From: Paracoccaceae bacterium | GTDB taxonomy: Bacteria; Pseudomonadota; Alphaproteobacteria; Rhodobacterales; Rhodobacteraceae | Assembly: GCA_002400675.1 (NCBI GenBank) | Contig: NVQY01000241.1 | Location: 1-5,325, forward strand | DNA: 5,325 nucleotides | Direction: 5' to 3' | Shown here: positions 1 to 5,325 of the stretch, one piece after another | Layout: each line of letters begins with the position of its first letter | Numbering within the stretch: the stretch's first letter is position 1 | Notes under the pieces: model-generated | Told to the model about the DNA's origin: nothing | The model's input: only the letters and a program-made list of their open reading frames with translations | Database searches by the model: none | Position numbers and translations under genes: made by a program

Positions 1-586
1 GAATCTGTTTGGAATATTTGGGATAGTTCCAAGCTAAGACGCTAAGCGGCACAATAATTCTGGCCACATCGAGAGCCGACCAACCAATTCCCCTTTCGGA
101 GCTTCGGTTCTTATAATCGGTCATTGCGAGAGTTCGGGTATCATAGGCCTTGTTGGGTAATTTTCCCTCGAAAAGCGGCAAAACCACTAATGAGCCGAGT
201 AGCTTGATCAATCGGTTATCAAATTCACGTTCATTAATTATGCCAAGTTTTTCAACGCTGATCAAAGCCATCATATATGAAGCCTGATCCCACATTGTGG
301 TTGATGCATAATTGTTCACAGAGTTCACAAGCCCGGTCGCTTCCTGGGTGTTTTTTTGAAAATACACCCAGGCGATGCGTGCAGTCGTCATGTCTGCTTC
401 ACTCAACTTATCGACCGGAGCTGCTGTTTGCCCCAATCCAGATAATTTGATCGGATTGACGATCTTTCCATATGAAAAAGACGGGCCTGTATTTTCCAAT
501 GTATAAACAATGCCAACGGCTACGCCCAAACCAAGCAAAAAAGCAATATTGCTGCGCGCACGTTTTAGTCCTGTAGTAAATTTCAT
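1..586 (-). CDS. DUF3131 domain membrane-anchored protein, C-terminus cut by window edge
   Basis: Reading the minus strand from the ATG at 586-584 gives 195 residues with no stop before the window edge, so the gene is partial at its 3' end. The N-terminus has basic residues (MKFTTGLKRAR) followed by one hydrophobic segment at about residues 14-30, which suggests a membrane anchor or uncleaved signal, with the rest outside the cytoplasmic membrane. From about residue 61 the sequence looks like the DUF3131 family: SEADMTTARIAW, then YFQKNTQEATGLVNSV, then STTMWDQASYMMAL. This family is often found beside or fused to polysaccharide glycosyltransferases and glycoside-processing enzymes, but its reaction is not established to my knowledge. 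The start is supported by AGGAGA at 602-597, ten bases upstream. The ATG overlaps the stop codon of the upstream glycosyltransferase as ATGA, implying one operon and coupled translation. A role in trimming or exporting the same glycan is inference. Confidence 0.85.
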   Translation of the reverse strand, partial: MKFTTGLKRARSNIAFLLGLGVAVGIVYTLENTGPSFSYGKIVNPIKLSGLGQTAAPVDKLSEADMTTARIAWVYFQKNTQEATGLVNSVNNYASTTMWDQASYMMALISVEKLGIINEREFDNRLIKLLGSLVVLPLFEGKLPNKAYDTRTLAMTDYKNRSSERGIGWSALDVARIIVPLSVLAWNYPKYSKQI

Positions 587-602
587 AATACAAGTATCTC
601 CT
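583..602 (-). promoter_or_regulatory. Translational coupling site: ATGA overlap with internal Shine-Dalgarno
   Basis: The glycosyltransferase stop TGA (585-583) and the DUF3131 start ATG (586-584) share bases as ATGA. A strong Shine-Dalgarno AGGAGA lies at 602-597 inside the end of the glycosyltransferase gene, with ten bases before the ATG. This decides the start of the downstream gene and indicates coupled expression of the two proteins. Confidence 0.8.
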
Positions 603-2433
603 GTTGTTGAGCTGAAACCGTATTCTCGACTGGCAGGTCTTCCGGCTTCCAGACTGCGGCCTTAACCAGCACACTCATGGAAATAACATTGTTCATGCCC
701 CAAAAAGTATTCACCACCAGCATTCCAATTACCTCATTGCTTGGTTCAAACCAGCAAACAACCGATGCATAAGTTATGCCTGCAAGAGTTAGTACTATTA
801 CCGTCAGCTGGGGTATAACCAGATGTAAATATGTACCGTCCTGGCGTTCCTTTGGCGTTGTGGGAAAACTAATTTTTCGACCACGCAAAACTGTCCAAAT
901 CGCTCGTAGATTCGTGGAAAAAAATGCCAAGTTAAGAGCGCGGCCTTTGAAGTTCGAAATCCCCCACATGCCAAGTATCGAAGCCATTTCATGAATGAGC
1001 AAGAAAGGCAGCAAGTGCAAAAAGAAGTCAGTTGAATAGGCGGAAACGGGCGCAATACCGGTGAACAAGGCAACGATTGGTGCCGATAGAAAAATAACAT
1101 TCCACAAGGGCGCCAGATACGACCAAAATGTCATGGCATACATCAGTTTTTGCCTGATACCCATGCCACCGGAAAATACAGGATTATCATTTATGCCAAT
1201 ATCAATGGTACCACCTGCATATTTGAACCGTTGGACGATCCAGGTTTGCAAATCCAACGGCGATAGCATTTTGGATTCAACCTGTGGATGAAGCACAGAC
1301 TTCCAGTTTCGCGTCCTGTCGCTGTGCAGCACAATGGATGTATAAATATCCTCAGACACATGAAATTTATAGGGCGTAAGCTCAGTCTCAATCGCCATTT
1401 GTCGTGACATTTCCTCTTCAAAATCCTGTTTTAATTCAGGGTCCTTGATGGCACGCGACAATTTGCTAACCTGCTTGTCCACATGATTACCATAAACTTT
1501 TAGCGCCGCTTCCATCACTGCTTCACGGCGATGCACTGATCCCGCCCCACAACAAAACGACGCGTGCACGGAATTACGTCGGCGCAAAATTACGTCGTAA
1601 AACAATTTGGGATCATTGATGAATGGATCTTCACCAACCCTTATCTCACCCCAAATTTTTTCAATTCCCCTGGCCAACATGGCGCCAACAATCCCTGCAC
1701 GCTTTTGCCATACTTGGCTGATGCTTTGTCCTTGAGGAATATCGTAGAACCATTGTGGAGTTTGGACCCAGGCAACATCAAGGTCACGGAAATAGCCCAT
1801 CGTATTTTCAAGCATTGAGGGAAACGGCCGCGTATCCGCATCACAAATAACTATAAAATCGCCGGTTGTTTGCTCCATTGCGTTGCGCAAATTGCCGGCC
1901 TTAAAACCAATATTGCTATCGCGTGTAATATAACCAACACCTTCTTGCTCGGCCACCTCGCGCATTTCATCGCGCCGCCCGTCATCCAACACGTAAATAT
2001 TTAGATCGATTGAATGCGGATAACGGATATTTTTCGAGTCAACAATTGAATACCGCACGAGTTCTGGGTCTTCATCATAAGTCGGCAAAAACAGATCAAC
2101 AGAAATTTGCCGATCCGTCCCTTCAGACACACACTCGCTTGCAAGATGAGGTGGGGGCAATTGCTCAAAATCCGCATTGCGCCATAAATTATGAAAAAAC
2201 AATAACATGCCCACATAAGCGCAAGATTCGGCAATCACCATTGGATAGGAAAACCAAATCGCCTCCATATTAAGTGATTCAGTCCAACGCCACCACAAAT
2301 ACCAAGCACCAAGAACAATCGAGGCAGACGCGAACAGCTGCCAAAAAAATTCTCGCATGTCAGAATGCGGGGTTGGTGGTTCAGGTAATCGGTCTTCCAG
2401 ATCGGAAAAGTAAAATTTTTTCATCGGTCTCAT
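583..2433 (-). CDS. Family 2 glycosyltransferase, cellulose/curdlan synthase-like membrane polysaccharide synthase
   Basis: This 616-residue protein should build a beta-glucan or similar polymer from a nucleotide sugar at the inner membrane and push it outward. Two hydrophobic segments lie at about residues 32-50 and 62-82, then a cytosolic GT2 domain. The domain shows DD at 150-151 (VLDDGRR), FKAGN at 177-181, the metal-binding DAD at 198-200, FCCGAGSVHRR at 293-303, SED at 360-362 in the TED catalytic-base position, and QRFKY at 401-405 in the QxxRW position. FPTTPK at 523-528 fits the gating loop, and further hydrophobic segments lie at about 430-460, 468-490, 536-560 and 567-590. Compared with BcsA, the QxxRW box has K and Y for R and W, a stretch of charged residues (about 310-350) separates GAGSV from SED, and there is no PilZ domain after the last membrane segment, so direct cyclic-di-GMP control is not expected. 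An alternative start at residue 4 exists. The gene is followed with a 4-base overlap by the DUF3131 gene. The product (cellulose, curdlan, mixed glucan) cannot be told from sequence. Confidence 0.92.
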   Translation of the reverse strand: MRPMKKFYFSDLEDRLPEPPTPHSDMREFFWQLFASASIVLGAWYLWWRWTESLNMEAIWFSYPMVIAESCAYVGMLLFFHNLWRNADFEQLPPPHLASECVSEGTDRQISVDLFLPTYDEDPELVRYSIVDSKNIRYPHSIDLNIYVLDDGRRDEMREVAEQEGVGYITRDSNIGFKAGNLRNAMEQTTGDFIVICDADTRPFPSMLENTMGYFRDLDVAWVQTPQWFYDIPQGQSISQVWQKRAGIVGAMLARGIEKIWGEIRVGEDPFINDPKLFYDVILRRRNSVHASFCCGAGSVHRREAVMEAALKVYGNHVDKQVSKLSRAIKDPELKQDFEEEMSRQMAIETELTPYKFHVSEDIYTSIVLHSDRTRNWKSVLHPQVESKMLSPLDLQTWIVQRFKYAGGTIDIGINDNPVFSGGMGIRQKLMYAMTFWSYLAPLWNVIFLSAPIVALFTGIAPVSAYSTDFFLHLLPFLLIHEMASILGMWGISNFKGRALNLAFFSTNLRAIWTVLRGRKISFPTTPKERQDGTYLHLVIPQLTVIVLTLAGITYASVVCWFEPSNEVIGMLVVNTFWGMNNVISMSVLVKAAVWKPEDLPVENTVSAQQQEILVL

Positions 2434-2608
2434 ATTTTCGCCGCAAATTGTGCAATTTCAAAACACAACCTATACGCTATATGATTAACTGTTTGCTAAC
2501 GCTAATGCTCAAAATTTTCCGAATTGACTTATACGATTTTAAATCTATGCGTGTAGAAATTCTATCGATACAATTTATTAGACACGTTTAGTCAGCACGA
2601 GGAATTTC
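2434..2608. promoter_or_regulatory. Divergent intergenic region holding both promoters
   Basis: This AT-rich 175-base gap separates the minus-strand polysaccharide genes from the plus-strand regulator/phosphatase, so it must hold both promoters unless they lie inside a gene. On the plus strand TTGACT at 2524-2529 is a good -35 candidate, with a weak TATGCG 16 bases later; TACAAT at 2569-2574 is a good -10 by itself but lacks a clear -35. On the minus strand I see only weak matches. A short tandem GCTAAC-GCTAAT lies at about 2495-2506. The shared region makes joint control plausible, but no recognised operator is visible. Confidence 0.45.
2599..2604 (+). promoter_or_regulatory. Ribosome binding site of the regulator/phosphatase gene
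   Basis: GAGGAA lies four bases before the ATG at 2609, giving about six bases from the GAGG core to the start. It supports the choice of this start codon. Confidence 0.7.
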
Positions 2609-3469
2609 ATGAGTACCGAACCAGGAAATCAAGCCAACAACTTGAAACGAGTTTTAGTGGTTGATGACTCAAAATCTCAACGGATTACACTTTCTGCACT
2701 GCTTAAGAAGTCAGGTTACGAAGTTTTGACAGCAGAAGATGGATTCCAGGCACTTGAAATAGTCAAACAAGGACCACCGCCATTTATTATCAGCGACTGG
2801 ATAATGCCAGGCATGAGCGGGCCAGAGCTATGTCAGCAAATCAGGCAACACTTTCCCGATGGAAATATCTATTTAATACTCCTCACATCAAAAACCGACA
2901 AAGCAGATGTGTCTGCCGGCCTTCACGCAGGCGCAGATGATTTTTTATCAAAACCACTCCATAAAGAAGAGTTGGATGCTCGTATGGTAGCGGGCTTGCG
3001 GATATTGAAATTACAACAAAACCTGCTTGCAAGGAATGATCAGCTCGACCGAACACATAAGCAATTATCTAACATTCATGAAAAACTTGAAGACGACCTA
3101 AAGGCAGCAGCCAAATTGCAGCAAGTTTATATTCCACCTGAATTTCATGAATTTCAACAATGGGAAATTGCTACAATCTACAAGCCATGCACCTATATTG
3201 GTGGCGATTTGGTTGGTTATTTTCCAATTTCAGACAATGAAATCGGAATCTATTCAATAGATGTCGCCGGGCATGGTGTTTCTGCAGCACTAAAAACCGT
3301 AACGCTTGCCCAATCACTCAATCCGTACGAAAAACAAGCAAATCTGGCTTTTGAGCCTATGCCGAATGGTACCATGCGAACCCGTGAACCACACGAATTA
3401 ATGGCCAGCTTGCGATCCGCGTTAATATTACCAACCATCGAACCCGCGACGAAGACATGCAGTTCCTGA
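2609..3469 (+). CDS. Response regulator fused to SpoIIE/PP2C-type serine phosphatase, broken mid-phosphatase
   Basis: Residues about 13-130 form a CheY-like receiver: acidic pair D19-D20 (VLVVDDSK), phospho-acceptor D63 (IISDWIMPGMSG), T93 and K115 (LSKPL). A helical, probably coiled-coil linker follows (about 133-172, LKLQQNLLARNDQL onward), then the start of a PP2C-like SpoIIE/RsbU phosphatase with KLQQ, IGGDLVGYF (D200) and SIDVAGHGVSAAL (D218), two of the expected metal-binding aspartates. Such proteins usually dephosphorylate an anti-sigma-factor antagonist when the receiver is phosphorylated. After ELMASL (263-268) the family resemblance ends: the last 18 residues are another gene's DNA read out of frame, and the second half of the phosphatase, with its remaining metal-binding residues, is absent. 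As drawn it would not be an active phosphatase. The break coincides with a decarboxylase fragment starting at 3394, so it is probably a false assembly join. The divergent polysaccharide genes are its likely native neighbours and possible targets (inference). Confidence 0.88.
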   Translation: MSTEPGNQANNLKRVLVVDDSKSQRITLSALLKKSGYEVLTAEDGFQALEIVKQGPPPFIISDWIMPGMSGPELCQQIRQHFPDGNIYLILLTSKTDKADVSAGLHAGADDFLSKPLHKEELDARMVAGLRILKLQQNLLARNDQLDRTHKQLSNIHEKLEDDLKAAAKLQQVYIPPEFHEFQQWEIATIYKPCTYIGGDLVGYFPISDNEIGIYSIDVAGHGVSAALKTVTLAQSLNPYEKQANLAFEPMPNGTMRTREPHELMASLRSALILPTIEPATKTCSS

Positions 3470-3510
3470 TCGATCATGTCATTTCAATAGGCGATAGCCT
3501 TAGCGATTAA
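3394..3510 (+). pseudogene. 3' end fragment of a PLP-dependent (group II / aromatic amino acid type) decarboxylase
   Basis: In the frame that ends at TAA 3508-3510, the bases encode 38 residues including QLAIRVNITNHRTRDEDMQF followed by LIDHVISIGDSLSD. The pattern RVNITNHRTRDED then a closing amphipathic helix is typical of the C-terminus of pyridoxal-phosphate decarboxylases of the aromatic/glutamate group, where a strand with NHRT is followed by a final helix. Everything upstream, including the PLP lysine, is missing; the bases before it belong to the SpoIIE phosphatase in a different frame. Codon choice resembles the following glyQ more than the preceding gene, so the fragment probably belongs to the same source genome as glyQ. 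The identification rests on a short match recognised by eye; substrate cannot be assigned. Confidence 0.6.
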
Positions 3511-3544
3511 ACCTTGGGCGCGATAATCTCGCTTAGGGCTATCG
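3492..3544. repeat. Imperfect inverted repeat around the decarboxylase stop codon
   Basis: The left arm CGATAGCCTTAGCG (3492-3505) pairs with CGCTTAGGGCTATCG (3530-3544) with one bulged base and a 24-base loop. It sits across the end of the decarboxylase fragment, where a terminator or mRNA-stabilising hairpin would be expected. There is no T-run after the right arm, so an intrinsic terminator is not clear. Confidence 0.45.
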
Positions 3545-3686
3545 GCGACATTGCTGATCTATTCACCATCGTTTCCGCCGTTCCGGCCCTTTTGCCAATG
3601 GTACCGGGTAACCTGGCGCTGCCTCACCTAATTTCATTACATGACAAAGCGCGAACCTGCCGCGCACCCCAAACCATGAAACCTAA

Positions 3687-3715
3687 TTGACCCTGCCAGC
3701 CCCAATGCCTATTGA
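3687..3715 (+). promoter_or_regulatory. Possible sigma-70 promoter of glyQ
   Basis: TTGACC (3687-3692, five of six consensus bases) is separated by 17 bases from TATTGA (3710-3715, only three of six). The spacing fits and transcription would begin about 20 bases before the glyQ ATG. The -10 is poor, so this is tentative. Confidence 0.3.
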
Positions 3716-3728
3716 GAACGCGCTTTCC

Positions 3729-3734
3729 TTAAGG
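3729..3734 (+). promoter_or_regulatory. Ribosome binding site of glyQ
   Basis: TTAAGG ends seven bases before the ATG at 3742 and supports that start; the protein then begins at the usual distance before the conserved [17 protein letters not shown] of GlyQ. Confidence 0.55.
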
Positions 3735-3741
3735 CTTTCAA

Positions 3742-4959
3742 ATGACCAAAACCGACGCCAAACCTCGCTGCTTTCAAGACATCCTGCTTGCGCTGCAATC
3801 CTATTGGGCCGCGCAGGGCTGCGCCATTCTGCAACCCTATGATATGGAAGCCGGTGCAGGCACGTTTCATCCCGCCACCGCACTGCGCTCGCTTGGCCCA
3901 AACCCTTGGTCAGCAGCCTATGCGCAACCGTCGCGCCGACCAACCGACGGGCGGTACGGTGAAAACCCGAACCGTTTGCAGCATTTTTACCAGTTTCAGG
4001 TGATCATAAAACCCAGCCCACCAGATTTTCAGGCGCTTTACCTTGGCTCACTTGCCGCCATTGGCATCGACATGGCTAACCACGACATCCGCTTTGTCGA
4101 AGACGATTGGGAAAGCCCGACGCTTGGCGCATGGGGACTGGGATGGGAAGTCTGGTGCGACGGCATGGAAGTCAGCCAGTTCACCTATTTTCAGCAGGTT
4201 GGCGGCTATGACTGCAAACCAGTGTCTGGTGAGCTAACCTACGGCCTCGAACGCTTGGCGATGTATGTCCTTGGCGTCGATCACGTTATGGACATGCCGT
4301 TCAATTCACCAGACGCACCAATTCCGCTGACCTACGGCGATGTGTTCCGACAAACCGAGGTTGAATATTCCCGCTGGAATTTCGACGTGGCCAATACCGA
4401 AACGCTTTTGAAACATTTTGAAGATGCCGAAGCCGAATGCGCCCGGATATTGGGCGAGCCGGCGGATGATCCAAAAACCGGTAAACGCATCATCATGGTA
4501 CATCCGGCCTATGACCAGTGCATCAAAGCCAGCCACCTGTTCAACCTTCTGGACGCGCGCGGCGTCATATCCGTAACCGAACGTCAGGCATATATCGCCC
4601 GGGTCCGCGCCCTGCTCCGCCGGTCGGGCGGCTGGTCGCAGGCCAAGCTGGTCTCGGGGCCGCTGGTGCTCGACACCTCGGCACAGACCCTGACCCTGGG
4701 GGACCAACCGGTGGAACTCACCAGCTACGAGTTTCGCGTGCTCAACTACCTGCTGCTGCATGCGGGCAAGGTGATCTCAAAATCGGAGTTGAACGAGCAT
4801 CTGTACGCCGAGGACTCCGAGCGCGACAGCAATGTGATTGAGGTCTTCATCCGCCGGTTGCGCAGCAAGATCGATCCGGATGGCACTGGCAATCCGATCA
4901 CCACGCTGCGCGGTGCCGGCTATCGCTGGGACTGGCCACGCCCCGAGAGCGAAGACTGA
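3742..4959 (+). CDS. glyQ: Glycyl-tRNA synthetase alpha subunit fused in frame to a PhoP-like DNA-binding domain (chimeric ORF)
   Basis: Residues 1 to about 291 are a near-complete GlyQ, the class II catalytic subunit that activates glycine and, with GlyS, charges tRNA-Gly in the cytoplasm. Recognisable blocks are [17 protein letters not shown] (11-27), [15 protein letters not shown] (32-46), the motif-2-like region [19 protein letters not shown] (60-78), [19 protein letters not shown] (114-132), the motif-3-like [13 protein letters not shown] (163-175) and the C-terminal [19 protein letters not shown] (264-282). At ARVRAL (286-291) the GlyQ match stops, short of the last roughly 10-15 residues of the usual protein (about 300 in E. 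coli). The frame continues without a stop into the winged-helix half of an OmpR/PhoB-type regulator (292-405). The expected downstream glyS is absent. No known family joins these domains, composition jumps at the join and the join string suits both parents, so I regard the 405-residue product as an assembly chimera. The GlyQ identification itself is firm. Confidence 0.93.
   Translation: MTKTDAKPRCFQDILLALQSYWAAQGCAILQPYDMEAGAGTFHPATALRSLGPNPWSAAYAQPSRRPTDGRYGENPNRLQHFYQFQVIIKPSPPDFQALYLGSLAAIGIDMANHDIRFVEDDWESPTLGAWGLGWEVWCDGMEVSQFTYFQQVGGYDCKPVSGELTYGLERLAMYVLGVDHVMDMPFNSPDAPIPLTYGDVFRQTEVEYSRWNFDVANTETLLKHFEDAEAECARILGEPADDPKTGKRIIMVHPAYDQCIKASHLFNLLDARGVISVTERQAYIARVRALLRRSGGWSQAKLVSGPLVLDTSAQTLTLGDQPVELTSYEFRVLNYLLLHAGKVISKSELNEHLYAEDSERDSNVIEVFIRRLRSKIDPDGTGNPITTLRGAGYRWDWPRPESED
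4597..4959 (+). pseudogene. 3' part of an OmpR-family response regulator, PhoP-like, DNA-binding half only
   Basis: These bases, in the same frame as glyQ, encode the end of a receiver ([11 protein letters not shown]) and a full winged-helix effector domain: [60 protein letters not shown] recognition region, [16 protein letters not shown] and the final hairpin [12 protein letters not shown]. The [18 protein letters not shown] and LRGAGYR wording is like PhoP of the PhoPQ magnesium/antimicrobial-peptide system. The phospho-accepting aspartate and most of the receiver (about 115 residues) are missing, replaced by GlyQ. The following gene is a PhoQ-like kinase whose frame starts at the stop codon, the usual regulator-kinase operon. 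High G+C in third codon positions sets it apart from glyQ. Confidence 0.85.
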
Positions 4960-5325
4960 TTCAAATCCCGGAGTCCCTGAATTCGCTGCGCACGCGGCTG
5001 CTGCTGGCCGCGTCGCTGGTCCTTGCCGGCTTTGTGCTCGCCTGCGCCGCCGCGCTTGACCACGCCTTTGAAGAGCGGGCGCTGCAGACCCAATACGACC
5101 GCATGCAGGGTCTGGCCTACGCCCTGCTGGCCGCCACCGAGCCCACCGCAGACGGCACGCTGAGTCTGTCGATGTTTCGGCTGCCCGACTCGCGCCTCAA
5201 CAACCCCGGCGCCGGTTTGGCCTCGGCCTTGATCGACGAGCGTGGCGGCCTGACCTGGGGCAGCATCAGCCTCACGGACGACGTTCCCCTGCCGCCCATG
5301 GTCGCACCCGGTGAATGGAGCTTCG
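4956..5325 (+). CDS. PhoQ-like sensor histidine kinase, N-terminal part, cut by window edge
   Basis: The frame holding [20 protein letters not shown] is open to the window end. It shows a short basic cytoplasmic start (NSLRTRLL), a first membrane segment ([20 protein letters not shown]), then a periplasmic sensor region with [20 protein letters not shown] and [15 protein letters not shown], the layout of PhoQ-type kinases. The second membrane segment, HAMP, His-box and ATPase domains lie beyond the window. It would phosphorylate the PhoP-like regulator encoded just upstream. No ATG or GTG lies in frame before the membrane segment. The first in-frame ATG, 5103, would remove it. I therefore place the start at CTG 4956, which overlaps the regulator stop as CTGA and gives a protein opening with [17 protein letters not shown] 4977 or a base error at 4956 are alternatives. 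Start confidence is low, family confidence high. Confidence 0.78.
   Translation, partial: MIQIPESLNSLRTRLLLAASLVLAGFVLACAAALDHAFEERALQTQYDRMQGLAYALLAATEPTADGTLSLSMFRLPDSRLNNPGAGLASALIDERGGLTWGSISLTDDVPLPPMVAPGEWSF

Larger units (their letters stand above)
3511..3741. other. Non-coding gap between decarboxylase end and glyQ
   Basis: No convincing gene is seen here. The frame of the decarboxylase stays open after its stop until TGA at 3688-3690, but there is no good start or ribosome site and I recognise nothing in the translation. The segment contains the right arm of an imperfect inverted repeat (3530-3544) and a possible glyQ promoter (3687-3715). Confidence 0.5.

Noticed and set aside
560..700. 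PilZ domain at the C-terminus of the glycosyltransferase
   Set aside because: The residues after the last membrane segment are only a short tail (KPEDLPVENTVSAQQQ) with no RxxxR or DxSxxG motif.
2274..2591. Plus-strand open frame of 105 residues before the regulator gene
   Set aside because: Over half lies antisense to the glycosyltransferase and the rest is the AT-rich promoter region; no family resemblance.
3511..3690. Open frame of 59 codons after the decarboxylase stop
   Set aside because: It has no good start codon or ribosome site and the translation resembles nothing I know; 59 codons open by chance is not unusual.
4306..4761. Minus-strand open frame of 151 residues inside glyQ and the regulator
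   Set aside because: It is antisense to two firmly identified coding regions and crosses the join, so it is a shadow of their codon use.
3742..4959. A novel tRNA synthetase-transcription factor fusion
   Set aside because: The join lies at a string common to both families, GC shifts there, GlyQ loses its C-terminus and the regulator loses its receiver; an assembly chimera explains all of this more simply.
1..5325. CRISPR arrays, tRNA or rRNA genes, insertion sequences
   Set aside because: No spaced direct repeats, cloverleaf-like segments, transposase frames or terminal inverted repeats were seen, including at the two joins.

Overview
The window reads as three blocks that do not fit together as one normal chromosome. 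Bases 1 to about 3400 are relatively AT-rich (23 of 60 G+C in 3001-3060). They hold a divergent pair of transcription units: on the minus strand a membrane GT2 polysaccharide synthase followed, with an ATGA overlap, by a membrane-anchored DUF3131 protein that runs off the left edge; on the plus strand a response regulator joined to a SpoIIE/PP2C-type phosphatase. Wording such as SIDVAGHGVSAAL in the phosphatase resembles alphaproteobacterial fused regulator/phosphatases, so an alphaproteobacterium is the best guess for this block, without certainty.

Bases about 3394 to 4614 have intermediate composition (36 of 60 G+C in 4201-4260). They start with the last 38 codons of a PLP-dependent (group II / aromatic amino acid type) decarboxylase. 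A roughly 230-base non-coding stretch follows, then glyQ, the glycyl-tRNA synthetase alpha subunit, which is complete except for its extreme C-terminus.

Bases about 4597 to 5325 are GC-rich (41 of 60 in 5041-5100). They hold the DNA-binding half of a PhoP/OmpR-type response regulator and the N-terminal part of its PhoQ-like sensor kinase, which runs off the right edge. This block looks gammaproteobacterial.

The blocks meet at two abrupt junctions. At 3394-3412 the phosphatase stops matching its family mid-domain and the decarboxylase tail begins in another reading frame. At 4597-4614 the glyQ frame runs directly into the regulator through codons for ARVRAL, a string that fits both families. 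Each junction carries 18-19 bases that make sense for both parents. This is what a false join at a shared k-mer in a (meta)genome assembly would look like, and I consider a mis-assembly more likely than two real gene fusions.

Functionally, the left block is a plausible exopolysaccharide module: a processive GT2 with an accessory DUF3131 protein and a divergently transcribed phosphatase that could signal through a partner-switching pathway. It is the part most likely to be real and under-described. The right-hand pair would be a PhoPQ-like two-component system. No RNA genes, CRISPR arrays, insertion sequences or clear rho-independent terminators were seen.
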